From Flavobacterium sediminis (GTDB lineage Bacteria; Bacteroidota; Bacteroidia; Flavobacteriales; Flavobacteriaceae), in contig NZ_CP029463.1 in the NCBI RefSeq assembly GCF_003148385.1, positions 310,001 through 374,000 of the forward strand: a DNA stretch of 64,000 bases, given 5' to 3'. The notes under the pieces are model-generated. The model was not told where the DNA came from, did not search any database, and worked only from the letters and a program-made list of their open reading frames with translations. Of the stretch, positions 45,182 through 53,947 are shown in pieces (position 1 is the first letter of the stretch; every line of letters starts with the position of its first letter). Made by a program: the position numbers and the translations under genes.

Positions 45182-45691
45182 ATGACAACATATACCTTTA
45201 GAAAAGCTAAAATTGAAGATAAAGAGACTATCTGGAAAATAATCCGACAAGCCATTTTGAGAAGAAAAGCAGACGGTAGTGATCAATGGCAAGATGGATA
45301 TCCGAATGAACAATCAATTGAAAATGATATTGCGAATCATGCAGGATTTGTTTTAACTAAAAGTGAAACTGTTATAGGCTATTGTGCAGCAATTGAAAAT
45401 TTTGAACCTGCTTATGATACCATTATCGGAAAATGGTTAACCGATTCTGATTTTGTGGTGATCCACAGAATTGCAATCGATGAAAATTTTCTCGGTCAAG
45501 GCTTATCCAAAGTAATTATTGAACATGTTGAAAACTATGCTAAAGAACAAAATATTTTCAGCGTTAAAGTCGATACAAACTTTGATAATCATGCCATGAT
45601 GAAGATCTTTGACAGGATGGGCTATCAGTATTGTGGTGAAGTTTATTTAAGAGGAAACGCAAGGAGAGCTTATGAAAAAGTATTACAGTAA
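45182..45691 (+). CDS. GNAT-family N-acetyltransferase
   Basis: A 169-residue GNAT protein. Motif A, with the acetyl-CoA loop IDENFLGQGLSKVIIEHVE (about 100-118), is clear, followed by the beta-bulge region VKVDTNFDNHAMMKIFDRMGY. The substrate is unknown. It lies 38 bases after cca and upstream of heme A synthase, which has its own promoter. Confidence 0.85.
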   Translation: MTTYTFRKAKIEDKETIWKIIRQAILRRKADGSDQWQDGYPNEQSIENDIANHAGFVLTKSETVIGYCAAIENFEPAYDTIIGKWLTDSDFVVIHRIAIDENFLGQGLSKVIIEHVENYAKEQNIFSVKVDTNFDNHAMMKIFDRMGYQYCGEVYLRGNARRAYEKVLQ

Positions 45692-45731
45692 ACTTTATGA
45701 TTTGTTATACAATCAAAGAAATAAAATCAAG

Positions 45732-45739
45732 TAATTTTG
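45732..45739 (+). promoter_or_regulatory. Promoter -7 element (TAATTTTG) of ctaA
   Basis: An exact TAnnTTTG match 18 bases ahead of ATG 45758. A TTTG at 45701-45704 lies 27 bases upstream, slightly far for a -33 element. It overlaps an in-frame TTG, which is therefore an unlikely start. Confidence 0.5.
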
Positions 45740-45757
45740 CAAAAATTAAATCGGACA

Positions 45758-46782
45758 ATGAAATCGAATAAACCAGTCATCATTTGGCTACTTTCAGGTT
45801 GTGTATTACTTTTTATTATGGTAATGGTCGGCGGAATTACCCGCTTAACCAATTCCGGTTTGTCGATGACCGATTGGCATTTAATTACCGATACTTTTCC
45901 TCCTACTTCAGAAGAAAAATGGAACGAGGCTTTTGAAGCCTATAAAACTTTTCCGGAATACCAAAAGATCAACCAGTTCAAATCAGGCGGATTTAATCTT
46001 GAAGATTACAAATTCATCTATTTTTGGGAATGGTTTCATCGTTTCATCGGTAGGATCATAGGCGTTGTTTTTATCATTCCGTTTCTTTATTTCTTAATCA
46101 GAAAGAAACTCGATCGCGAAACGATCAAAAAATGTATCATTCTATTAGGAATGGGAGCATTTCAAGGTTTTTTAGGTTGGTTCATGGTTAAAAGCGGCTT
46201 AATTGACAATCCGGATGTAAGTCATTTCAGACTGGCGTTACATTTAACATTTGCCTTTATTACATTTGCCTACACTCTCTGGGTTGCATTAGATCTGATG
46301 TATCCGGAAAGAAAAGCGGCTGTTGTATCTTTACAAAAAATTGCCCGAATTGCTCTGATAGCCTTAATTATACAAATTATCTACGGGGGCTTTGTTGCCG
46401 GTTTAGATGCCGGTTTAGTGCATAATCATTGGCCTTTAATGAGTGACGGACAGTTTTTTCATGAAAGTATTACCTTAGAACAGCCTAATCTTTTATTATC
46501 ATTTACCGAAGGAAAAAGCGGCGTTCAGTTCATTCACCGAACTTTTGCTTATATTGTTGTTTTTATGATGTTTCTTTTATATTTTAAAAGTAGAAAGTTC
46601 AGCACGGATAAACAACAGCGAAACGGATTGAATGTACTGATAGCGATTGTCTTGCTTCAGTTCACTTTAGGGTTATGACTTTATTATTCCATGTTCCGTT
46701 ATGGTTAGGATTAGCACATCAATTAGTAGCTTTTGTTTTATTAACAACTATGGTTTATACGTTACATCGTTTGAGTAAATAA
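45758..46782 (+). pseudogene. ctaA: Heme A synthase (COX15/CtaA), frame broken near the 3' end
   Basis: Oxidises heme O to heme A for the terminal oxidase. A polytopic protein with MVMVGGITRLTNSGLSMTDW (first helix), WEWFHRFIGR and later QFIHRTFAY carrying heme-ligand histidines. The frame stops after LLQFTLGL at 46678. Adding one G to the GGG at 46670-46672 restores FTLGVMTLLFHVPLWLGLA through YTLHRLSK, ending at 46782 with 341 residues. The missing piece includes the last His-bearing helices (LFHVPLW, GLAHQLVAF). Start chosen at ATG 45758, behind a promoter motif. Confidence 0.87.
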
Positions 46783-46840
46783 TTTGTTTTTGTAATATTT
46801 AAGCACTTCAATCGTTTTACTTATAGCGATAAAAAATATT

Positions 46841-48121
46841 ATGAAGTGTTTAAAAGTTCTATTCAGTATTTTATTCCTTTTTTCAATTAGTATTGGAAAT
46901 TCGTGTAGCATGTACAAAATAACCAAAAATGGTAAAACTATTGTAGGATGTAATGAAGACGCATGGCGCACAACACCTCGTATTTGGTTTGAAATCGGAA
47001 CTATTAATTCTCCTTATGGTGCTGCTTTTACAGGTTCAAGACATGACGGTCAAAACGGCTATGCACCACAATCCGGAATGAATGAATATGGATTAGTTTT
47101 TTCCCGATTAGCTTCTTATCATCCAAAAATTGAAAACTCAGCTCTTAAATCAAAATCAAAAATCAAAAATCCTACATTTTATTTAAAAGATATTCTTCAT
47201 ACTTGTAAAACAATAGCAGAAGTTAAAGAATACATTGAAAAATATGATCAAAGTTTCTTTATTGATGATGTTTTCATTTATATCGATAAATCCGGAGATT
47301 ATATAGTTGTGGAACCTTATAAAATTATCGAAGGTAATAATCCAACTTACGTATTATCCAATTTTTGTCCATCTATTACTTCGGAAGAAAATGCCACTAG
47401 ACTAGCACGCTATAAAAACGGAGTACTTTTTTTAAAAGATAAGTACGAAACAGATTTAGAATTTTGTAAAAACGTTTCAGACACTATGCACGTTTGCCGA
47501 GATAAAATTGGAGATGGAACTCTTTTAACGTCTATTTGGGATAATGCAAATGGAACTATAAATCTATATTTTTATCATAATTATAACACGACTATTCAGT
47601 TTAACATTAAAGAGGAACTAGCAAAAGGAAACCATATTTTAAAAATAGATACTCTATTTCCGAGAAACAAAGAATTTGAACAATTGGCACATTATAAAAC
47701 GCCGCAAAACACTAATGCTATCCGATTTTTCCTTGTTCTTTCTGGATTATTTTTTATCGTAAATTCTATTTATTTTCTCATCAATTATTTTAAAACTCGT
47801 AAATTAAAAAAATACAATGCAGTAAAACTATTTTTAGTAGCAACGGGACCAATATTGTTTTACTACATGTTTGTTTTGAGTACTAATAGTAATGTCTTTT
47901 ATTTTTCAGCACCTTTCAAAGATTTTTATAGCGTATTTGTTACTCTAACTTCGTATTTACCTTATATAATGACTATCGCTATAATTCCATTATTAAAAAT
48001 TAACTACAAATTGATAAAAAAGAAATTGTGGAATACATTCGCCTTACTAACTTTTAGTTTCAACAATATTTTGTATTTAGTTTTAATTGGATTTTTTATC
48101 TATTGGCGCTTATTTTTTTAA
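46841..48121 (+). CDS. Linear amide C-N hydrolase (Ntn-type) with C-terminal membrane domain
   Basis: A 426-residue protein with a signal-peptide-like N-terminus (residues 1-20). It is followed by Cys22 in NSCSMYK, the expected N-terminal nucleophile of choloylglycine/penicillin-amidase-like Ntn hydrolases. CNEDAW and SGMNEYGLVFSRLA fit that family. From about residue 290 the chain turns into four predicted membrane helices. The catalytic part is thus probably periplasmic and anchored. The substrate is unknown (an N-acyl amide is likely). The cleavage must occur just before Cys22 for activity. Confidence 0.72.
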   Translation: MKCLKVLFSILFLFSISIGNSCSMYKITKNGKTIVGCNEDAWRTTPRIWFEIGTINSPYGAAFTGSRHDGQNGYAPQSGMNEYGLVFSRLASYHPKIENSALKSKSKIKNPTFYLKDILHTCKTIAEVKEYIEKYDQSFFIDDVFIYIDKSGDYIVVEPYKIIEGNNPTYVLSNFCPSITSEENATRLARYKNGVLFLKDKYETDLEFCKNVSDTMHVCRDKIGDGTLLTSIWDNANGTINLYFYHNYNTTIQFNIKEELAKGNHILKIDTLFPRNKEFEQLAHYKTPQNTNAIRFFLVLSGLFFIVNSIYFLINYFKTRKLKKYNAVKLFLVATGPILFYYMFVLSTNSNVFYFSAPFKDFYSVFVTLTSYLPYIMTIAIIPLLKINYKLIKKKLWNTFALLTFSFNNILYLVLIGFFIYWRLFF

Positions 48122-48886
48122 TTACCCGATCCAATCTTTAAAATCATTTACACGTTCACGTGCAACAATTACTTCATCCGCCTTATACGTTGGCAATATA
48201 AGTTTTAAGCGGGAATTAGAGTGCATCTGAATCTCACGGATCGGTTTTAACGGAATGATAAATTTTCTATTGATCCTGAAAAAATCTTTCGGGTTCAATT
48301 CACTCTCTAAAACTTCCAGTGTTCCTTCTAATAAATAATCACGGTTATCCAATGTGTGCAGATAGGTCCCTTTGTTTTCACTATAAAAACATTCTACTTC
48401 TTCAATAGCAATCACTTTGATCTGGTTGCCTATTTTCACTGAAAAACGAGATTTATACTCTTTTTCTACAGGGTTGACCAACATTCTCTTAATAGCATCA
48501 AAGTCTAAATTAATCTGCTGATTTCCTGAACGTTCCTTAAATTTACGAACTGCTACTTCTAAATCTTCTTCGTCAATAGGCTTTAACAAGTAATCAATAC
48601 TATTCAACTTAAAAGCCCGCAACGCATATTCATCATAAGCGGTCGTAAAGATCACGGCGCTTTTAATAGGATCGGTTGTATCAAAATGCTCAAAAATTTC
48701 AAACGATAAACCATCAGACAACTGAATGTCTAAAAAAATCAGATCCGGTTGGGCATTTGCCTGAAACCAAACTATAGCTTCTTCCACTGAATGTAACATT
48801 TGATTCACGGTAAAACCTAATTTCTCTACTTTTCGTTGCAATAGTCTTGCTGCCGGTTTTTCGTCTTCGATGATTAATATATTCAT
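48122..48886 (-). CDS. LytTR-family response regulator
   Basis: A 254-residue regulator with an N-terminal receiver (acidic pocket EDE at 7-9, phospho-acceptor Asp53 in FLDIQLSDG, Lys in LLKPID) and a C-terminal LytTR DNA-binding domain (about 145-250). It ends the minus-strand unit that contains the histidine kinase at 50754, a 2TM protein and a GT39 enzyme. It is therefore the probable partner of that kinase. Target promoters are unknown. Confidence 0.9.
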   Translation of the reverse strand: MNILIIEDEKPAARLLQRKVEKLGFTVNQMLHSVEEAIVWFQANAQPDLIFLDIQLSDGLSFEIFEHFDTTDPIKSAVIFTTAYDEYALRAFKLNSIDYLLKPIDEEDLEVAVRKFKERSGNQQINLDFDAIKRMLVNPVEKEYKSRFSVKIGNQIKVIAIEEVECFYSENKGTYLHTLDNRDYLLEGTLEVLESELNPKDFFRINRKFIIPLKPIREIQMHSNSRLKLILPTYKADEVIVARERVNDFKDWIG

Positions 48887-48901
48887 TTTTAAAAATATGA
48901 T

Positions 48902-50389
48902 TTAATTAAATACTTTACTTTCTAAAGTTGGCCAAAACTCTTTAAAATTGATACTGGGTTTCGAACAAATGTAAACCGGAATTCCGTTTTCTTCATCAAT
49001 TGCATAAGGATGATGAATTGTTTTAATCCGTTTTCGTTCTTTAAACACAAAGTCAACTATTTCCGGTTCTAATCCGATAGTGATATATGCTACTTTGGGT
49101 TCGCCAGGTCCAAATGTCCAAAAACTTCCGTGAGCACAAACGGGTTGAGGCAGATCACAGGCTTTACCTAAAATGGTTATTGCTCCGGCTTCTCCGTAAT
49201 TTTCAGCCATAATACCTATACTTTTCCTTTTTTCTTCCGGAAAAGTCTTATAAATACTATCGACTAATTGTACTTGCTCTTCCCATCCAAACATATCGGC
49301 ATAGTCGCCTGTCAGCCTATATCTTCCATTTGCATCGGGTTTAAGATTTTCGTATTTAATAAAATCCGGAATAGGTAAAACCGGGATGGCTTCCGGAATA
49401 AAATAAATACTTGGCAACAAAACAATTGCAGTAATTATATAGTAAATATATTTTCGCTTTTGTGTTATAGTTTCAACTGCAAAACCGGCAAATGAAAACA
49501 ACACCGGATAAGCCGAAAAGAAATAATATCCTTTTGATTTCAATAACCACATACTCACAAAAACCAATAGAACAGCAATACTAATCGCTTTGTATCTCTT
49601 AATAGAATCAATAAAAAACACGCTTATTAATCCAAGTAATGCCATTATAAAAGTAAACGGCGATGCTACTTGCTCTTTCAGAAAATCTAAGCCGGTTGTT
49701 GCATCGAGCTGGCTTTCTTTTAATTTTTGAAAATGTAAGAATACAGGAAAATGGTGTTCGTACTGCCAGAATAAATTAGGCAAAACCATCATCAAGGCAA
49801 TTATTCCCGACAGATAAAACCATTTATTCTTTATGATCTTTTCTCGTTGCGTTATAACCAAAGCTATAAAAAGAGAAACTATCAACAAAAATATAATATA
49901 CTTATTCAAAAAGCCTAAACCTAGAGAAATTCCTAGTAGAACCAGGTACAAATTCTTTTTATCTTTTAAATACAGAACCGTAAAAAAGAAACTTAACGTC
50001 CAAAATAACTGATCAAAAGCAACCGGTTGAAAAAGTAAATGATTTCTATAAAAAGGAACGAAAGCTAAAATTAAAACACCTGATACTATAACCGCTTTTA
50101 GCTTTCCTCCTATTTTGTATGTCATTAAACACGTTAAGATCAGTATTAATACACCTGCTAAAGTAGAAAACATCCTTATCCAAAATAAATCGTATCCGAA
50201 CAGCTCATGTGCAAATTTCCCGAGAAATGCTATAAATGGAGGAAATTCAAAATATCCTGTTGCTAAATGTTCGCTTACACTAAGATGTAACAATTCGTCT
50301 CTGTGAAAACCATAATTCCCATTTCCCGGTAAATGAATAGCTAACTTTATTGCGACTAAGCTTATAATGACTAAAAGGTATTTTCTCAT
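48902..50389 (-). CDS. Glycosyltransferase family 39 (PMT/ArnT-like) membrane protein
   Basis: A 495-residue membrane protein with about eleven hydrophobic helices. The first periplasmic loop has the family's acidic catalytic motif YGFHRDELLHL (about 26-36), which includes Asp31 and Glu32. A soluble C-terminal domain follows. These enzymes use polyprenyl-phosphate sugars to glycosylate lipid A or proteins. It lies between a 2TM gene and the response regulator in one operon, so its expression may be tied to envelope sensing. Confidence 0.82.
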   Translation of the reverse strand: MRKYLLVIISLVAIKLAIHLPGNGNYGFHRDELLHLSVSEHLATGYFEFPPFIAFLGKFAHELFGYDLFWIRMFSTLAGVLILILTCLMTYKIGGKLKAVIVSGVLILAFVPFYRNHLLFQPVAFDQLFWTLSFFFTVLYLKDKKNLYLVLLGISLGLGFLNKYIIFLLIVSLFIALVITQREKIIKNKWFYLSGIIALMMVLPNLFWQYEHHFPVFLHFQKLKESQLDATTGLDFLKEQVASPFTFIMALLGLISVFFIDSIKRYKAISIAVLLVFVSMWLLKSKGYYFFSAYPVLFSFAGFAVETITQKRKYIYYIITAIVLLPSIYFIPEAIPVLPIPDFIKYENLKPDANGRYRLTGDYADMFGWEEQVQLVDSIYKTFPEEKRKSIGIMAENYGEAGAITILGKACDLPQPVCAHGSFWTFGPGEPKVAYITIGLEPEIVDFVFKERKRIKTIHHPYAIDEENGIPVYICSKPSINFKEFWPTLESKVFN

Positions 50390-50404
50390 CCTGTAATTAA
50401 CCGG

Positions 50405-50725
50405 TTACTGCCACTTATTTTGAGTTCCCTTTTCTTTTTCCATAAACTCCTTCACCTTGCGTTCCTCCCAATCTTTCCCCATAATAATATCCGGCAGGAA
50501 TACTGATAAACCATGTGCCATTAACCCTATTCCCCAGAAAAAAACGGTAGAAAAATTCTTTAAATCCCAAAAAGACTCATCAGGTCCTAACTCCTGAATG
50601 CTCTCTATTATGAGTATACTATTTACAACTACATATACTAAAGCATGTATATAAAATCTTTTCATCCTTTTTACTTTATGCAAAGCTCTATCGTAACGAT
50701 CTTGTTCCATATAATTTGTTTCCAT
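50405..50725 (-). CDS. 2TM domain-containing protein
   Basis: A 106-residue protein with two hydrophobic helices, preceded by RYDRALHKVKRMKRFYIHA and followed by the family's basic tail DWEERKVKEFMEKE. It ends NKWQ, like the NNWQ end of the fused domain in the neighbouring kinase. Its function is unknown. It is encoded between the kinase and GT39 genes on the same strand. Confidence 0.85.
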   Translation of the reverse strand: METNYMEQDRYDRALHKVKRMKRFYIHALVYVVVNSILIIESIQELGPDESFWDLKNFSTVFFWGIGLMAHGLSVFLPDIIMGKDWEERKVKEFMEKEKGTQNKWQ

Positions 50726-50753
50726 GATATTCTGCTATTGATTTCTTAAATTA

Positions 50754-52103
50754 TTATTGCCAATTATTCTTTGATTCCTGCTCTTTTCGTAATATTTCCT
50801 GAACCTTGCGTTCTTCCCATGACCTTCCGTAGCCAAAAGCTCTTATTGCATGAAAGATCAATCCCATTCCCCATCCCAACATTGGGAACCAAAACCACTG
50901 GAATGCCCAGAACGTTTTATAATTAATAAGCATCAAAACGGGAATGACAATTAAATAAGAAGACAGGTTGCCATAGAATTCTTTAATTTCCTTGACTCTT
51001 TTTTTCGCTCTGGCATAAGCGGTTTGTTCGTTATAATTTGTTATTGTTTCCATAATACTGATTTGTTTGGTTAAAATCGGAAGTTTTACTTTAAAAGACT
51101 CGTCGGTTTCTTCTACTTTTACATTTCTCTCGGTTAAAATTGCGTATCGATCCACAATATTTTGCAAGCCTACCCCCTTTCTGTCTCGTAAAACTTCTTT
51201 CTTTTGTTTATTATTTTCTACTATTAATTCGTTATTATCAATATAAATCCTGATGTGCAGCGGTTTTTTTTCACTTACCACATTGTGCTTTATACAATTT
51301 TCTAAAAGCAACTGTAGCGACAACGGTACTACTTTAGATTCTTCAAGAGGAATATCTTCCGGAATCTCAAATGAAATACTGTTCTCAAAACGCATTTTCA
51401 ACAGATTCATATAGGTTTTAGCAAAGGCTACTTCTTCCTGAACCGAAACGAGCTCCTTATCACGTTGCTCTAAAACGTAGCGATAAATCTTGGATAGCGA
51501 AGTAGTAAAACGTTGAGCCTGATCCTGATTTTCCTCAATTAACGAACTCAAAACATTTAAACTGTTGAATAAGAAATGAGGATCTAACTGATTCTTTAAA
51601 CTTTCAAACTGAGCTGAAGCCGTTCCCGCTATGATCCTTTCCTGTTTAACCCTGTTCTCCTGAAAACTTTTATAAAAATAAACCAGATGAAGAACCAGAG
51701 TAACGATCAAGGTTATAACAATGGTAAACATGTAGTTATTAGGCGTTTCTTCTTTTATAAATTGTGAAAACGGCACTTTCTCAATCAAAACCTCCTCCAC
51801 GATTCTCAATACAAAAACGGCTAAACCGGAGATAAAGAACGATGCTAAAAACCCAACTATCAGTCGTTTGACATGAAACCTGTTCTTTATAAATATCTTA
51901 TCCAGTACCACAAAGACCATTGCATTTATAAAGTACAATACTATTCCGTACAACAAGGTAAAAAGCAAATGCCATTTTAATGTTGTAAGATCCGGAAAAT
52001 GCCTGTTGTATAAATAATTAACACTTTCCAAAACGAAAAAAATAATAATACTGATGCTTAAAGCCTTTATAAATTCACGTTGAATGTTCATAGTTTTATT
52101 CAT
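50754..52103 (-). CDS. LytS-type sensor histidine kinase fused to a 2TM domain
   Basis: A 449-residue membrane kinase. It has four N-terminal membrane helices (about 13-145), a His_kinase domain with phospho-acceptor His176 in LDPHFLFNSLN, and an ATPase domain (NCIKHN near 269, GVGLQNI near 311). A C-terminal 2TM domain follows from about Met351 (METITNYNEQ), with the tail SWEERKVQEILRKE. The sensor has no clear periplasmic domain, so it may sense membrane stress. It overlaps the upstream TPR-like gene by eight bases. The regulator is at 48122. Confidence 0.88.
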   Translation of the reverse strand: MNKTMNIQREFIKALSISIIIFFVLESVNYLYNRHFPDLTTLKWHLLFTLLYGIVLYFINAMVFVVLDKIFIKNRFHVKRLIVGFLASFFISGLAVFVLRIVEEVLIEKVPFSQFIKEETPNNYMFTIVITLIVTLVLHLVYFYKSFQENRVKQERIIAGTASAQFESLKNQLDPHFLFNSLNVLSSLIEENQDQAQRFTTSLSKIYRYVLEQRDKELVSVQEEVAFAKTYMNLLKMRFENSISFEIPEDIPLEESKVVPLSLQLLLENCIKHNVVSEKKPLHIRIYIDNNELIVENNKQKKEVLRDRKGVGLQNIVDRYAILTERNVKVEETDESFKVKLPILTKQISIMETITNYNEQTAYARAKKRVKEIKEFYGNLSSYLIVIPVLMLINYKTFWAFQWFWFPMLGWGMGLIFHAIRAFGYGRSWEERKVQEILRKEQESKNNWQ

Positions 52104-52722
52104 TACATTTTGCCAATGCTTCGGCTAACTTTTCCCTTCCCCAATCAGGGTGCAAAGCCGTTTCAGGTTTAAAGGTAGCAAAAAGTTCTTTGGTCCGTTG
52201 TAATTCACCACAAAAGCCTTGAACATCCTGTCCGAAATACTTCGCTTTTCCTATATCAAAAAGTACTTTTTCCAAAGCAACTCTCGGATTTTCCGGTTCT
52301 AATTCAGCTGCTTTATTCAAAATATACATTGCATCTGCCGAGTTTTGACGCCCATACAACATTGGATCTACCAAAATCCAACCGGTTAAAATACGTGCCT
52401 GAATAATCAGTACTTCTGCATTTTCAGGCTGTAAATTATTAGCCTTATCCTGAAATCCCTGAGCGGTTTCTAACAATCTTTTCATTGTTTCTTGATTTCC
52501 TCTTTGCTCAAACGCGTCGGCTGTATACAATAGTGACAAATAATAATACGGTAACCAATTGCCGGCATCGGATTCTGTTACTTCTTCAAACAATACTTTG
52601 GCTTCTTCATTTTTAGATTGTTGCCAAAATGATAAAGCTTTTTCCATCTTACTCTCACTCATGCTCTGAGCCGAAAGCAACTTAACTATTAAAAGAGCAA
52701 TAATTGTAATTAATCGTGTCAT
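52096..52722 (-). CDS. Secreted TPR-like protein upstream of the kinase
   Basis: A 208-residue protein with an N-terminal signal peptide (LITIIALLIVKLLSAQ) and helical repeats of TPR type (ENAEVLIIQARILTG, ELEPENPRVALEK). It is the first gene of the two-component operon and overlaps the kinase gene by eight bases. A periplasmic accessory or sensing role for the kinase is possible but unproven. Confidence 0.72.
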   Translation of the reverse strand: MTRLITIIALLIVKLLSAQSMSESKMEKALSFWQQSKNEEAKVLFEEVTESDAGNWLPYYYLSLLYTADAFEQRGNQETMKRLLETAQGFQDKANNLQPENAEVLIIQARILTGWILVDPMLYGRQNSADAMYILNKAAELEPENPRVALEKVLFDIGKAKYFGQDVQGFCGELQRTKELFATFKPETALHPDWGREKLAEALAKCNE

Positions 52723-52831
52723 AGTATTTTGTTTTTAAATTTTCACATGACAAAGTTGCGTTAGCTTTTCTTCCTATCGAAATGTTCCTGACCGAACTGT
52801 TGAATTAATAGGACGAATTGTAGTTCTTGCC

Positions 52832-52839
52832 TATCTTTG
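52832..52839 (+). promoter_or_regulatory. Promoter -7 element (TATCTTTG) of the VOC gene
   Basis: An exact TAnnTTTG match 20 bases ahead of ATG 52860. It shows that the in-frame stretch upstream of the ATG is not coding. Confidence 0.55.
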
Positions 52840-52859
52840 CTTTTCACAAGCTCTTATTT

Positions 52860-53249
52860 ATGTTAAAAATCAATAAAATACACCATATTGCCATCATTTG
52901 TTCAAACTATGAGGTTTCCAAAAAATTCTATACTGAAATTCTGGGGTTCACTATTCAGCAAGAAGTGTACAGAGAAGAACGGGATTCTTATAAACTGGAC
53001 TTGGCATTAGGAAACAATTACTGCATTGAACTTTTTTCGTTTCCGGATCCACCGGCCAGAATATCAAGACCCGAAGCTGCCGGTTTGCGTCATTTAGCTT
53101 TTGAAGTAGATTCCATAGAAGAAACATTCAAATATTTTCAGTCTCAAAACATTAAGACAGAACCTGTGAGAATCGATGAATTTACAGGTAAAAAATTCTT
53201 CTTCTTTGAAGACCCTGACAATCTTCCTCTTGAGTTCTACGAAAAATAA
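52860..53249 (+). CDS. VOC-family glyoxalase-like protein (GloA2-type)
   Basis: A 129-residue single-domain protein of the YwkD/SMU1112c type. It has HHIAIICSNYEVSKKFY with the first metal-ligand His and LRHLAFEV with the second, and ends in FFEDPDNLPLEFYEK with the Glu ligand. A lactoylglutathione-lyase-like role is often assigned but not proved. Start chosen at ATG 52860, 20 bases behind a promoter motif. Confidence 0.85.
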   Translation: MLKINKIHHIAIICSNYEVSKKFYTEILGFTIQQEVYREERDSYKLDLALGNNYCIELFSFPDPPARISRPEAAGLRHLAFEVDSIEETFKYFQSQNIKTEPVRIDEFTGKKFFFFEDPDNLPLEFYEK

Positions 53250-53287
53250 TGTTGACAACTTTAAAATCCCAAATCTAAAATTATGCT

Positions 53288-53295
53288 TACTTTTG
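53288..53295 (+). promoter_or_regulatory. Promoter -7 element (TACTTTTG) of the IS1096-passenger-like gene
   Basis: An exact TAnnTTTG match 22 bases ahead of the ATG at 53318. No -33 TTG at the usual spacing is visible. Confidence 0.5.
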
Positions 53296-53317
53296 TGGTT
53301 TATCTAATACCCATGTT

Positions 53318-53863
53318 ATGATTTATAAATTCAGAGTTATACTCGATGCCGAAGAGGATATTTTTAGAGACATTGCTATTGAAAGTGAAGCAACTTTAGA
53401 GGATTTACATAATGCTGTAGTAAACGCTTTCGGATTTGACGGAACGGAAATGGCTGCTTTTTACACTTGTGACGACCAATGGACACAAGACGAAGAAATT
53501 CCGCTATTTGATACAGGAGATGTTCCGGGAGAAATGAGTGTAATGCACGATTTCGTATTGGAAAACATTTTAGATGAGAACCAGACTAAAATTATCTATG
53601 TTTACGATTTCTTCACTATGTGGACCTTTTTTGTTGAACTAGGCGCGATTGAGGAAAAAGAGGAAGGAGAAAACTATCCGCAGCTTTTATTCTCTCACGG
53701 AAACTTACCGAATGAAGCACCTGAAACCGGTTTCAAAGGTTCAGCTATGTCTAGTGAAGATATTTACGGTGAATTTAATGATGATCTTGATGATGAAGAT
53801 TTTGATATGTTTGACGGAGATGATAGCTTTGAAGACTTCGGATTTGATGAAAACTGGAACTAG
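53318..53863 (+). CDS. Plasmid pRiA4b ORF-3 / IS1096 passenger TnpR-like protein
   Basis: A 181-residue protein with the pRiA4b ORF-3 domain (YKFRVILDAEEDIFRDI at 3-19, LEDLHNAVVNAFGFDG). The C-terminal 40 residues are extremely acidic (Asp/Glu/Phe). The TnpR name is historical: there is no recombinase motif and no insertion-sequence end here. In flavobacteria this is a stable chromosomal gene of unknown role. Confidence 0.82.
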   Translation: MIYKFRVILDAEEDIFRDIAIESEATLEDLHNAVVNAFGFDGTEMAAFYTCDDQWTQDEEIPLFDTGDVPGEMSVMHDFVLENILDENQTKIIYVYDFFTMWTFFVELGAIEEKEEGENYPQLLFSHGNLPNEAPETGFKGSAMSSEDIYGEFNDDLDDEDFDMFDGDDSFEDFGFDENWN

Positions 53864-53947
53864 TTGCCCATGTAGTTTGTCTGTTTGACAATAAACCGGT
53901 ATGTACTATTTCTAAAAAATTAAAATTGACTAATTGACACCGTATTT

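Noticed and set aside
53318..53863. IS1096 passenger-like protein as evidence of an insertion sequence
   Set aside because: No transposase, terminal repeats or target duplication surround it; the family is a normal chromosomal gene in this group.
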